A stretch of DNA of 64,000 nucleotides from Adenophora triphylla var. japonica (GCA_022495995.1 JAFEMH010001292.1:62001-126000); one strand, 5' to 3'. Shown: positions 32,753 to 43,830, counted from the stretch's first letter. Numbers and translations are program-made. The notes: a model not told the origin generated them from the sequence alone.

Positions 32753-33600
32753 AACGGATAACAAGTTAAAATTGAAGGCCTTCTTTTTTTTTCCTTTTCC
32801 TACTTGGTTCCTAATTTCCTTTTCACCAGAACCAAACATATAAAGTACGTTGCCAACATATGTTTGATTACGGATCAGTCTAAACATAAATAATATGTGT
32901 AACAATTGACTTATCAATTTATTAAAAAAAAAACATCTTTATTTATTTATAAATTGCGTGTATGATAATAAAATTTTACTAATACTATTTTCTTATTGAA
33001 AAATGTGAAATTTATTTTGGAAAACGAAAGGAATAATTCCATGAGGCTCCATAATCTCAAATCATTCTTTATAAAAGTCCAGACGAGATCTAAAAGTTCA
33101 CACACTATTGATAGTTGAGATCAAAATCCCATAAAAATCCAAAATCTTTTTCCCCCGGACGCGACACATTTTCCATCAATTCAGCGCACAAAATCTCCCG
33201 TTTCTTTTCTATTCTTCTTCTCCTTCAAACCACGACGACCACATCCATTACCTCCTGTTCTGATTCCATCAAACACCACGCCATCACTCCGATTCACTCC
33301 ACCACTCTTCTACCTAACAGTAATTTTAGTCTTATACCTTTGGGTATATGAGTGGACGGAAAGAGGTAATATTGAGCATGAATTTATGTGAAATTTTTCA
33401 TCTCGCGTAATTAATTATAAATTTGATATCTCGCCCAGAGACCTTAGCCCAAAACTAAAAAGAACAACAGTACTTATTATAAGATGTTGGCCAACTTCCC
33501 TTTCCATAAATTTAATATGAAACCTAATAATCTAAAAGGTGGACAAGCATATTAAAGTGGAAGTCAAGTCCATTGAGAAGAAAGGAAGAAAGAATAGTTG
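32753..33600. other. Intergenic DNA, one weak exon-like stretch
   Basis: 33080-33350 is C/T-rich and less AT-rich than its surroundings. A 78-codon frame there has no ATG start and no recognisable domain. A TATA-like TTTATAAAAGTCC is at about 33069. It could be a leader or first-exon fragment of a decayed gene; I do not call a gene. Confidence 0.35.
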
Positions 33601-33610
33601 CAAGATAGAA

Positions 33611-33623
33611 CTATATATATATA

Positions 33624-33686
<63 letters not shown>
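33611..33686. repeat. (AT)n microsatellite
   Basis: About 75 bp of almost pure AT dinucleotides, interrupted once by AC. ORFs through it (IYIYIY) are artefacts. Confidence 0.9.
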
Positions 33687-33690
<4 letters not shown>

Positions 33691-33697
33691 CTATACC

Positions 33698-33894
33698 GCA
33701 GTGACGGACCTAGAGCATTTTTTAAGGGGGTGTACAAATACACTATAAAGCTTTGTATGAAAAAATTAATGTCTAACATGAGACTCGAATACACAACCTT
33801 CAGCTCAAATTCATAACATCTTAATCACTAAACCTCACATTATTTGATTAGGGGGGTTCACTATCACCCTTTTAACTTGCCTTGTGTCCGCCAG
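33698..33894. mobile_element. Possible hAT-type MITE remnant
   Basis: The left CAGTGACGGACC and the right end reversed, CTGGCGGACAC, are weakly inverted. Flanks ACTATACC and TCCATACC match in 6 of 8. The interior resembles common plant hAT relics (GGGGGTGTACAAATACAC). Confidence 0.4.
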
Positions 33895-34114
33895 TCCATA
33901 CCTAAATTTAAATGCAAATAATGGAAGCATGCAGAATATAGACAAGAAGGAATGGAGCAAAGATAGTGCAGTATAATTATAAACAAGCTTTTTCATTCAT
34001 GAGAGGTTGGTTTTGAGCACATAAACTAAACCATCCATTTCTACTTTTTCTTTTATTATCTCAACTGGAAGAAGATTCTTCCCACTACTGAGGATCACTT
34101 CACTTCACTTCTTC

Positions 34115-34123
34115 TATAAATAC
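34115..34123 (+). promoter_or_regulatory. TATA box of the CEP gene
   Basis: TATAAATAC about 265 bp upstream of the CEP start codon. It is followed by a CT-rich leader with a (CT)n run at about 34306-34346. Transcription would begin near 34145-34150. Confidence 0.6.
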
Positions 34124-34315
34124 TACAGTCCCATATACAGATTCTTCATGCTTAATTCCTTTTCCTTCTTCAAATTGCCTTCACTGATCTTCTGATTCTG
34201 TTGAAACACTTATCCCACATCAGTAATTAATATAACTAACGAGTCTTCATCACCAGAAGTTCGTTCGCATTGCTATCTAAGGTACTAAATATCTCGATAT
34301 AAGTCTCTCTTTCTC

Positions 34316-34346
<31 letters not shown>

Positions 34347-34378
34347 AGGTCTTTTTCTTAAAACATTAAAGTTTGAGA

Positions 34379-34693
34379 ATGGCAAAGAGTACAAGGATTA
34401 TGGGCTACTTTGCTTTTATCCTATTTTTGATTATATGCCAAGAGCTCAGTGTTATTGAGGGAAGGCATTTGAAATGCAAGAAATGCTCAAATGGTAATAC
34501 TAAGGGTCATTATAAAAGAGTTTTGAAAGCTGGGCATCAGCTTATAAATGGAATGACAGCCACAAGTAATGGCGGCGTCAAGAATATTCCGGTGGAAGAA
34601 GAAAGAGAGAGTAAGGTGGTGGAAGGTGTCCAGGATTTTCGACCCACGGCACCTGGTCACAGCCCTGGAGTTGGACATTCTATCAACAACTGA
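34379..34693 (+). CDS. C-terminally encoded peptide (CEP) precursor
   Basis: A 104-residue secreted peptide-hormone precursor. Residues 1 to about 28 form a signal peptide (basic MAKSTR start, hydrophobic YFAFILFLIICQ, likely cleavage after VIEG). A variable, charged propeptide follows, starting RHLKCKKC. Residues 86-100, DFRPTAPGHSPGVGH (34634-34678), form one CEP domain, with the family's FRPT-PGxSPGxGH pattern; four residues (SINN) follow. Established knowledge: CEPs are cut out and proline-hydroxylated, then sensed by CEPR receptor kinases, and act in nitrogen-demand signalling and root growth. I choose the ATG at 34379; the frame continues two codons upstream but without an ATG. The gene is intronless, single-domain and intact. 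Ala in TAPG, where Asn or Thr is frequent, and His in GHSP are within family variation. The specific CEP number cannot be assigned. It is isolated among MITEs. Confidence 0.92.
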   Translation: MAKSTRIMGYFAFILFLIICQELSVIEGRHLKCKKCSNGNTKGHYKRVLKAGHQLINGMTATSNGGVKNIPVEEERESKVVEGVQDFRPTAPGHSPGVGHSINN

Positions 34694-35037
34694 ATGAATT
34701 ATACTTTCTGTCAATATTACTCATAAGTTTGTAATTATCTCATGTAAATAATGTTGGTTTTTCTTCCTTGTTGTATGTAATTAATTCTTTCTCGTAATTA
34801 AAATTTTCATTATTATGTACATATATCAAATAATCACGACTATTCGCCTATTAACAAAGGGACGTGACCGATTATAGACAATTCATAACAATGAGAGGTG
34901 CAAATTTCTTGTTACGGAAGAAGAAAGTGAAAAAAAAAAATAAAAAATCAGAAGTATTGCGAGTCAAGTAATTCTAAAGGGTCAATAAATCTGCATATAT
35001 ATGGAACATACTTTTACGTTTTTTTTTTAATATAATA

Positions 35038-35327
35038 CTCCCTCCTTCCCGCCAAGAGTGTCACCCTTTTAGGGGTGGCACGCAAATTAAGGAAAAGTGT
35101 GGGAAGGAAAAAATGTTGTGAGTGTAATTTGAAAATAGAAGAGAGAATTAATGGAGGAAATAGTGAATTTAAAAAGTGTTGTGAGTGTAGAGGAGAGAGA
35201 ATTAGTGGAGGGAATAGTGGATGAGATAATAGAATATTAATAAAATATTTCATTTTTAGGAAAGGTGACACTATAAATAGGACACCCTTTTGGATAAAAA
35301 GTGACACTTCGAGTGGGTCGGAGGGAG
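35038..35327. mobile_element. Stowaway MITE (290 bp)
   Basis: CTCCCTCCTTCCCGCCAAGA at the left, GTGGGTCGGAGGGAG at the right, TA at both borders. It is 345 bp downstream of the CEP stop codon. Confidence 0.8.
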
Positions 35328-36062
35328 TATATACTCGCTATTGATAACATGATGGAACCCATTTTCGTATTCGTTATTGATAACATGTTTTTAACTTATG
35401 TCATCAAAAAACCAACGAGGTTTCTTTCGTGGCACTGACATGTGTCAAATCCATGCAACACCATGTCAGCAGAAACTTTGAATTTGATGATGTTTGAATT
35501 TGATGATGTAGCGCTGACATGACAATGAGTGAAGATTATGTGGCAGTGTAATATCACCAACCCCGTTAATATCTTGACGTAGTAAGTTTAAAAAGAAGTA
35601 CATTGCATTATTTATCGATTCAAAATTTGTCAACTAATACGTCATTATTTATTCAATTCTAATTGGTAGAACACGCGACGACATGACCTAATTGGTAGTT
35701 GTTGGGATGGGGCACTATCACCAGATGAATGTCGTTGATGGACATAAACCATGGTGTAGAGTCGCTGGTAGGTTAAGCGTCTCAACGTCCATTTAATGTG
35801 TTATGACATATATGAATCCGGTGTCACGGTAGTACGGACAAAGTAGGCGACATCCCATTTAGGACGCGGGACAAGGTGGGACAGGACCTCCCACATTTTT
35901 TTATTATTAGTTTTAAATCCCGGGCCAAAATGCCAATTGCCAATTCCTTATAAAAATAAAAAATAAAACGCACACTTTACCAATGGTGCTGGAGTGTTGC
36001 AAGCTAGAGTCGGTCACAAAGAGTCAAAAGCCCAAAGCATCAAAGGCAATCCCTAAATCCTA
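35328..36062. other. Intergenic DNA, nothing recognised
   Basis: Mixed-composition DNA without a credible ORF or paired repeat ends. Confidence 0.5.
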
Positions 36063-36339
36063 CTCTCTCCGTCCCGCCTCAAATGTCTCAACTTTCCATT
36101 TTGGGCGTCTCATTTAAAATGTCTCAACCCAAAAAAGAAAAGTTTTTATTACTTTTTTATTTGTGGGACCCACTTGTCATACTCACAATAAATATTCACT
36201 AACTATTCCCTACCCCACTTTCTCTTTCCTACATCACTTTCATACTCATAACATTTAAACTTTTTTCTCTTTCCTACATCACTTTTCTTAATTCCCGCAC
36301 CAAACCCATTTTAAGACATTTGGGGTGGAGGGGAGGGAG
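36063..36339. mobile_element. Stowaway MITE (277 bp)
   Basis: CTCTCTCCGTCCCGCCTCAA and reversed CTCCCTCCCCTCCACCCCAA; TA at both borders (36061-36062 and 36340-36341). Confidence 0.75.
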
Positions 36340-36609
36340 TATTACATTCCTTCTCTTTTTCTTCCACAAGGTTGCTCAATCTCTCTCTCTATAGGGAGAA
36401 GTCAAAAGGGTATCCATATTGTTATTGTGTGGGATTTGGTTTACTTCTTAAATTCTTATATTTTATATTAGTATAATGATTTTGTTTACTTCTTATATTT
36501 TATGCTAACGAGTGTAAAACAAAATTTTCTGCGATTTTGTGTATTTTTTTAGGGTAAAAAATGTAACCAATTGTATTTGGGGATATAATTCCTATTATAA
36601 TAAAATATA

Positions 36610-36850
36610 CTCCCTCCATGCTAAAATGAATGACTTTTTCAAATTTAAGAAATATTATTAAAAGGTTTTTTTTTTTTTTTATGGTAAAACTTCTTAAATA
36701 TTTTTTTATCCACTTTCAAACTTTTAATTTTGTAAATATAAATGAAATATGAAAAAACAATCATTTAGGAATACATTTTGGTGGGACAAAAAATATCATT
36801 CATTTCAAAATAAAAAAAATCATTTATTTCGAAACGAAAATATTACAGTT
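36610..36850. mobile_element. Degenerate Stowaway MITE
   Basis: The left end CTCCCTCCATGCTAAAATG after TA is clear. The right end is mutated beyond safe recognition near 36840-36850. Confidence 0.4.
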
Positions 36851-37699
36851 TGTTAAATTATTACTTTTATACTGTCCGACTCCACAAACAAATAGCTTAA
36901 TCAATTTCTGTTACCTTTTTATGAGTGTCACTTTCGATTTGGATTAATGTAAGTACTCCATTAAAGTAGTTAACCCAACGTGCATTAAAGTAGTTAAGTT
37001 AGTTTTAAGCCACAGGAAAATGATTCTTGTCTTGAATTTTAAATTTGGGACAAAGATACGCCGGCAGGTTTTAATTATTAATTCCCCCAAAAAAGTTGTC
37101 CTTTTTTGGTATTTTAGCTAATCGCCGACTGTTTTAAGATTTTGTCGTGGCACGGGGACAAAAATTCATGGCCTGGCCTGCCAATTTTTTAACTAGCAAA
37201 GTTTAAGCATGCGCGCTGTGTACGACACTCTTTTCTTTTTGGCTTATGATTAAGGGTCGTTTGTTTTTTGGAAAACATTTTTCGAATAATATTTTTCCCA
37301 TTTTATATGTTTGATAAATATCGAAAAATGAAGTCAACAAAAATATTTTTCATAATCAAATTAAATTTAGTACTCATTCCGTCTCTAAATTAATAGTAAA
37401 ATTTTTGTTTAGAATGACAATTTTTTGTAGAAGTTACTAGAGCATCTATTATCATATAACAAATTCTAATTCACAGTTATACCAACGATGTAACATGGTA
37501 AAATTAGGAAATTCATTTGAAGACGGGGGAGTAATAGATTTCAATGTAACAATAAAATTTGAATTTTAATGTATTTAAATTAAAAATGACAATTATTTTG
37601 AATAAAAAAATATTTATAGGGAATAACTATTTTGAATACAAAAAATGGAAAATATATTTAAATAATATTAATAAATTAAATATAACATTTTCATTGATA
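36851..37699. other. Intergenic DNA, nothing firm
   Basis: AT-rich. A TTAAGGGTCGTTTGTTTTTTGG sequence at 37250-37271 looks like a Tourist-type end, but I found no partner. Confidence 0.4.
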
Positions 37700-38040
37700 C
37701 TCCCCTGTCCCACTTTAAGAGTCCTACTTTTCCTTTTGATCCGTCTCAGACTAAGAATCTCATTTCATAAATGACAAATTTTGAACATTGTTTCAGACAT
37801 TTATACCCTTATAATGTAAATATATTTACAAAAAAAAACAATTATTATGCCCTTATAACGTTAACGTATTTACAAAAAATCAATCAAAAAGAGATTTTAT
37901 CATAAATATTTTAATTTTTACATTCTCTTCCCTCTAATTTTTTACTCACTTGCAATTCTTTATTCATTTTTTATAAATTACTTAAAAAACATGAAATACT
38001 ATTCGAGGACCCTTGAAGTGGGACAGATGGGACGGAGCAG
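37700..38040. mobile_element. Stowaway MITE (341 bp)
   Basis: CTCCCCTGTCCCACTTTAAG and reversed CTGCTCCGTCCCATCTGTCC; TA borders at 37698-37699 and 38041-38042. Same family as 29291-29629. Confidence 0.75.
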
Positions 38041-38343
38041 TATTAACTTTTTGACATTTGACCAGATCCACCTTTTCAAGATTCTCTCCGCACGGAGATA
38101 TATCGTTTACTTTATTTTTAACTTTTTGGTTCTTTTTCTAAATTTTTAGTTTGAAGGTATATACTTGCTCCTATTTAATGTCCAAAAATTAAGGACTCCT
38201 ATATGGTTCAAATGGAAAAAAATTGGTTAAAATGGAAAAAAAATGTATTTCTCAATTAATATATGATGTTGGTTATCAAAATTAAAGTAAATTATTTTTA
38301 AAATTGAATAAAATAGAAACTTTTAATAGTAAATATATGTATA

Positions 38344-38639
38344 CTTCCTCTGTTCCATCTTAAATCGGATCAACTTTTTGAAAACTGTGTTTAAGAAAGA
38401 GTAAAATAGCATAAAGTATGAAAATTAAAGTAGAGAGAGAATGAGCGAGAGAAGGCCCGTTAATTGTGGTATCTGCATTTAGGATCTGGCTGCTCAAGGC
38501 CCATCTTGGGGTTCTTTTTTAACTTTGACCATTATTGGGGGCCCAACTTGTAAGTAGAGTACATAATGGAAATAAAGAGTCATGTTTGTGTGAATAGGCC
38601 TTAATTTATGAAGTGATATCAACTAAATTTCAAGGCCCA

Positions 38640-38685
<46 letters not shown>

Positions 38686-38922
38686 GATTTTTGATTTTCT
38701 CATCGTCAATTCAATCGAAGTTTGATTATAATTGTATGAAAACTTTATCCCTATATGATTCCCAAAATTGTAACTAATAGTATTCCAAATGATCAATTAA
38801 TAACATATTTTAGAATTGCATAAAAATTATTAGGAACTATTAGGTTTTCATAAATTATGGTCAAAGTTCAATTGACTAACCATAAAAGTAAAAGTGGGAC
38901 AATCTTTTTGAGATGGAGGGAG
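38344..38922. mobile_element. Stowaway-like MITE with internal (CT)n (579 bp)
   Basis: CTTCCTCTGTTCCATCTTAA at the left and GAGATGGAGGGAG|TA at the right. It is longer than its relatives. A (CT)n tract at 38641-38682 and unrelated sequence around it suggest an internal insertion. Confidence 0.6.
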
Positions 38923-39253
38923 TATTTTTTTTTTTTTTTTACTTTTTTAAGATCCTTCATCTTTTTTTGGGTCCATGGTACTACCACACTGTGGCAACAT
39001 GAATCAGATAAAAAAATATCAATATTTTAGATATTCGTTCTGAAACTGAGAGAGTAGCCTAGGATTACCGGATACGATGCTTGTTTATTCTCTATATGGG
39101 ATAAGTGTTACAAGAACCTCATTTTAAGTAAAAAATAAAGATGAACATGCATGCAATCCCAGGAAAAAATAAAGCGAGGAGATTAACACATTTCCCTTAA
39201 TCGGTGACTCGTTTACTATCTAGATCAACATTTTTATTTGAGTTTGTAAATCA

Positions 39254-39365
39254 ATAAAGCTGAAGGGGAGTCTTGACGCACTGGTTGATGTGTTGACATG
39301 TAACTTTGAGGTTACGGGTTCAAGTTTTGGAAGCAGCCTCTTGTATTAATGCAGGGCAAGGTAAG
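39254..39365 (+). mobile_element. SINE fragment with 12-bp target duplication
   Basis: 112 bp between exact copies of GTTTGTAAATCA (39242-39253 and 39366-39377). It contains a tRNA-type B box (GGTTACGGGTTCAAGTTTT), then GGAAGCAGCCTCTTG and TGCAGGGCAAGG, the hallmark of plant tRNA-derived SINEs of the Au type. The 3' part usually seen after AAGG is missing. It is an RNA-polymerase-III-type retroposon mobilised by LINE machinery. Confidence 0.75.
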
Positions 39366-39737
39366 GTTTGTAAATCAGTGAAAACATGCAGCCTTGAACA
39401 TGAGAGTTTATTATTTTTTTGGAGTGTGTATTATTCTATGAATTAGTAATTTGTTATAATTTCAGAATCTGTTGTATTAAATGATGCTTTGTTTTCTAAA
39501 TTTGTTAGAACACTTTCAAATTGTCTTAAAGTTTGTTAGTTAGATGTCGTAATTAATTTGTTATAATTGCTTCATGCAACGTGGCATTCTCTGGCATTGG
39601 AAGTGTACCGGAAGAACAAGAAGATCGCAAAGTCAAGGCACTCCATAAATGGTGATGTTGACCATAGAGATGTACGGTTGGAGTTGTTCGGTAATCCCCG
39701 GCAATCAGGGCGTAGACGCGTAGTACTCCCTTCATTC

Positions 39738-40658
39738 TTCTAGGAGTGTAAATGGGTGTAAGTGGTTCGGTTTTGAGCCAATTTGCGAAATCACTAGTTA
39801 TCGGTTTGAAAAAATTTCAAATTGAACCGAATTATGAAAAAAAATCAAACCGAACCAAACTGAACCAAACCAAATTGCAATGGTTTGGTTCGAATCGCGG
39901 TTTGATTTTACGATTCGAACCGTGGTTTACACGATTCAAACCACGGTTCAAACCATGAAATAGAACATTGCTGAAACCAATAATTAGAACATGGTTTCAA
40001 ACTACACAATTTATTGTCATGTTTGTTTGAATATTCCAAACATAACATACATAAAAGATTCAGTATTTAAACACAACTTGAAATTGTGCTTCAATGGTTA
40101 TGATAAAAACATGTCATTTGAGTACTTGTAATGATTTGTGCTAAAGTAAATTAACATTATTACAAGAAGATAAACCAAAAGAAAAAGAGTAAGTTTTGGG
40201 AGAAATCAGTTTCTCCATAAATTATAAAAAGTCCAATTTTTTTCAACTTGCAAATATTTGACGAATATAAGATCAGTTTAAAAAAACAGGACTTTTTATA
40301 ACTTAGGGAGAAACTAGTTTCCCCCAAAATATTGTGAAAGAAAAAAGGGTTGGGTTAAAACCCATGAATAGAATTAGGGGTTTTCAAATCTAAATGTAAG
40401 GTGTAAATGAAAGATATACATATCTACGATTAATATTGAACGGTTTGTTAGTTTGGTTTATTGACTCGGTTTGGTGGTTCGGTCTCGCGGTCTTAAACCG
40501 TGGTTTGGGGGTCCAAACCGCCGATCAAACCGAATCACATGGTTTGACAATTTTTTGAACCAAACCAAACCATGATTACTTGAAAATCGAACTAAACCGC
40601 ATGATTTGATTTGGTTCGGTTCCGAACCGCGATTTGAATCGAACCACCTACACCCATA
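39738..40658. mobile_element. hAT-like TIR element, about 0.9 kb, hosting MITE D
   Basis: Outer TIRs TGGGTGTAAGTGGTTCGG (39754) and, reversed, TGGGTGTAGGTGGTTCGA. The interior is rich in CGAACCAAACC/GGTTTGGTTCG repeats. CTTCATTC at 39730-39737 and again at 40659-40666 gives an 8-bp TSD. Removing the insert rejoins a Stowaway-like end, TACTCCCTTCATTCCAAAAT. The exact left terminus is uncertain by a few bases. No transposase ORF. Confidence 0.6.
40187..40336. mobile_element. Mutator-like MITE, copy D (short, nested)
   Basis: 150 bp with an exact 9-bp TSD AAAGAAAAA at 40178-40186 and 40337-40345. TIRs of about 46 bp: GAGTAAGTTTTGGGAGAAAT against reversed CACAATATTTTGGGGGAAAC, both running on to TTATAAAAAGTCC. 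It shares the GGGAGAAA/TTTCTCC ends of copies A-C but lacks the TATCCAGAA interior. Confidence 0.85.
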
Positions 40659-40666
40659 CTTCATTC

Positions 40667-41459
40667 CAAAATAACTGTCATTTTGCATCGTGCTGAACGC
40701 ACTCGGACTACCAATACCCTAACCCATCTCTCTCTCCCCAACCAAAGAAGCTGAATTCGGTGTTTGCAGTAGTCCCATACATACAGTTATACGTTTGGAC
40801 TGCACTTGACTTAAATTCCATGGAAGCTGGCAATGACAAATTACAGCTTTGAAAGTGACCTCAATTCTCCAACAACATAATCCATCTACCAGCACCAATC
40901 AATTGGTTTTTGTCCTTTTTTAAAATTTCCGATCATTCATTCTGTCTCACCGTTGTTATTGTCTCCTCCTTATATTGGTAACGGATTTGCTGTATTTTGT
41001 GCATATATGGGATAGGATTACAAATGAATGGTATTCATGACTGGCACTGTAAAATTCTCGATTAAGACTTGTTTAGTTGTGACAGGAAGAAGACATTGTT
41101 GCATGGAAGCTAGGGTGGTCCAGAATTGCTCGCTTTTAATGCGCGCGGGCGGCCACAATGAAGTCTACCCGAAAAAAGAGAGAGAGGAAGAAGACGGGAC
41201 CGGCGAAGGACAGCAAGTGAAGATTATGACTAGTCATTGAGCTATCTTTCTTCGGGCGGGGACCGCTAGCTAATGCTTAACAAAACCGTTTCATTGCTGC
41301 ACAAGAAAGATAGGTATGTGAATTGGTTAAAGTACGAATTTTTTTTACTTAAAAATGCTTTAGGACGTTGTACCTTCAACAACCTCATGCATTAAGGTAT
41401 TGTACAATATAACGTCTTGAAGCATTCTTGGAATTGGATGATCTCTCTCTATATATATA
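40667..41459. other. Intergenic DNA, nothing recognised
   Basis: A 70-codon ORF at 41028-41240 has no recognisable domain. No repeat ends are visible. Confidence 0.5.
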
Positions 41460-41775
41460 CTCCCTCCGTCCCAGGTGAGTGTGGACCAAATATTTGGACA
41501 CACAAATTAAGAAAAAGTAAGAGAGATAAATAGTTGAAGGAGGTGGTTGTGAGTATGAAAAATTAAATAGGAGAGAGAATGAGTGAGAGGAATAGTAAAT
41601 TGATTGGTAGTGAGAGGAATAGTAAGCTGATTGGTATTGTGAGTGTAAAAATAAAATTGGAGAGAGAATGAGTGGGTGAAATAATAAAGATTATTTACCA
41701 TTTTGGACAGTTCAGACTCATATCTAAGACGGACGAAAAATGAAATAAGTCCACACTCACCTTGAACGGAGGGAG
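41460..41775. mobile_element. Stowaway MITE (316 bp)
   Basis: CTCCCTCCGTCCCAGGTGAG at the left, CTTGAACGGAGGGAG at the right, TA borders. Same family as 31590-31875, with an additional short internal duplication (AGAGGAATAGTAA.TTGATTGGT). Confidence 0.8.
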
Positions 41776-41898
41776 TATATCTCTCTCTCTCTCACACACT
41801 CATTCCAAAACACATATTGCACAATTTCTTTATTTTATTCCAAAACAAATTATTGTGCTTTTAAATAAGAAAATAAATTTATATAGTTTTACTATATA

Positions 41899-42237
41899 CT
41901 TTCTCCGTCTCAACTTAAGTTTTACATTTTATTCAAAAGAATGTACATTATTCACGTTCCTAATATAACAAACGAGTATTATATTATGGATACTTTACTT
42001 GTCATACTTACACCCTTAAATTGTAGGTCACACTTATAAATCTCACTCATTGAGTATTATATTATGGATACTTTACTTGTAATACTTACATTCTTAAACT
42101 GTAGGTCACACTTATAAATCTAGCTCACTGATTTCACTAAAATTTTTTTTTACTCACATTACTTTGAATATAAATAATTTTTTTCTTAATTTTTGTGCAC
42201 GAAAAGAAAGGTGAAGTTTTAATTGGGACGATGGGAG
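41899..42237. mobile_element. Stowaway-like MITE (339 bp) with internal duplication
   Basis: CTTTCTCCGTCTCAACTTAA and reversed CTCCCATCGTCCCAATTAAA, TA borders. It contains an approximately 80-bp tandem duplication (GAGTATTATATTATGGATAC at 41974 and again at 42053). Confidence 0.7.
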
Positions 42238-42591
42238 TATTGTACATATAATGTATTCCCTTCGTCCGTCCCAATTTAATGTTGTTACTTTTACTTGATA
42301 TGAAAATTAAGAAAAAATAAATATTATGAAAAATAAAGTATGAAAATGAAAATGTGTGTACAGATTACAAATGTTTTTTTTTTTTTTTTTTTTTTTCTCA
42401 ACGTTATTATGGAGACAGTATAATATAAAGAGTGAAAGACGCAATTGCATGATGAGTAGCATGTGCAGTGTCAAATCCATGCACCAACTCATCACCTTGG
42501 GAATGCCTTAAAGTGTACTTTATTATTCTACCCTTTTGTCCTTTTACCATTACTTAATTGTGGATTTTGTCACTCTCTACTCTCTGGTGTA

Positions 42592-43136
42592 CTCCCTTTG
42601 ACCCACATTATCTTATTTATTTATTTATTTATAGAAAATGAAAAATAAAAAATAAATACTCCCTCCGTCCCACGTGAATGCAAACTTATTTCCTTTTTGG
42701 TCCGTCTCACGTGAATGTAAACTGCCCAAAATGGAAATAAATTTATTATTTTATATTCACCCTACCCCACCCACTCATTCTCTCTCTTCATTTCCTACCA
42801 CACAATTTATTCAACCAACTCCACTCATTCTCTCTCTTCATTTCCTACCACACATTTTCATTATCTTAATAATATTTCTTAATTATCGTGCCCGAAAAAA
42901 TGGTCCACAATGACGTGGGACGGAGGGAGTATATATAATGTTATTAAAGTAAAAATTGTGAGTGGATAGGAGAGAGAAAGTGGGATAGAGAATAGTAAGT
43001 GAATAGTTGTTGTGAGTATGACAAGTGGATCTCATGAATAAAGAAGTATTAAAAAGTTTTCTTTTTAAAAAAGTGGGACTTTAAAGTGAGACGCCCAAAA
43101 TAGCAAAATGAGTAAGATTTTATTGGACGGAGGGAG
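42592..43136. mobile_element. Outer Stowaway MITE interrupted by another MITE
   Basis: The left end CTCCCTTTGACCCACATTAT after TA, and right end ATTGGACGGAGGGAG before TA. Its interior is split by the MITE at 42659-42929. Without the insert it is about 272 bp. Confidence 0.7.
42659..42929. mobile_element. Nested Stowaway MITE (271 bp)
   Basis: CTCCCTCCGTCCCACGTGAA and reversed CTCCCTCCGTCCCACGTCAT, with TA at 42657-42658 and 42930-42931. It is the same length and nearly the inverted sequence of 29769-30039. Confidence 0.85.
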
Positions 43137-43830
43137 TATATCTCATCCTTCGCATTCTCCAGAGACAGTATGAAAAATAAAGTATGACTGTATGAGTGAT
43201 GTATCACGATCAGAAGCAATTTGCAATTTTTACGTACGTTATTTCGTTTTCTAATTTTTAGTATTTTGACTCTTTATTTAGGGGTATTTGTGTAATTAGG
43301 ATAGTTAAGATTTTTTTAAAACTTGAACTGTCATAATATTATTTTTATCGAGATTGCATTTTTGCATCTTTATAGATTAAAACCCTCTAAGCTATTGTTG
43401 ACTTGTTTAAAGATACTATTCGATATAATTTTTTCGCCAAGGTAATCTCTTTCGTAAATTTCCTTTTGTTGTGTTGACTTCTGCTTCGTCAATTAGTATC
43501 ATATAATTAAGGTAAATTCCTGGAAAGATGACCAATAACAACGGGGACAACAATAACAACCAAGTTGCTGTTATTGCAATTCTGTAACGTATGGATCGTG
43601 CTGCTCGATAATGTTACCCACATGCAGCTCATAAAGGTTTTGCAAAATTTGCAGGTAATTGGTGTCAACGCTAGGCAACAGGCAGGGGCTTGTAGAGAAC
43701 CTATAGGACAAGTGGTTATTTTCCTCGTATTCCGCTGGTCGGGGAACTGAATCAGATTTACACGGAGAAGACGCAGTTGCAGTTGGATCCATGGAGCAAA
43801 ATTTAAATGGTCAAGATGGTGATTTCAAAG
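43137..43830. other. Intergenic DNA with a possible retro-gag trace
   Basis: At 43531-43740 the plus strand can be read as MTNNNGDNNNNQVAV...RMDRAAR..VTHMQLI with a stop and frame changes. This resembles a gypsy gag N-terminus, but it is too short and degenerate to call. Confidence 0.3.

Noticed and set aside
33539..33816. ORFs rich in IYIY
   Set aside because: They are produced by the (AT)n microsatellite.
39290..39340. tRNA gene suggested by a B box
   Set aside because: No cloverleaf can be formed; the downstream CAGCCTCTTG core and the target duplication identify a SINE.
43531..43740. Possible gypsy gag start (MTNNNGDNNNN...)
   Set aside because: Interrupted after 19 codons, no supporting domain and no LTR or PBS nearby.
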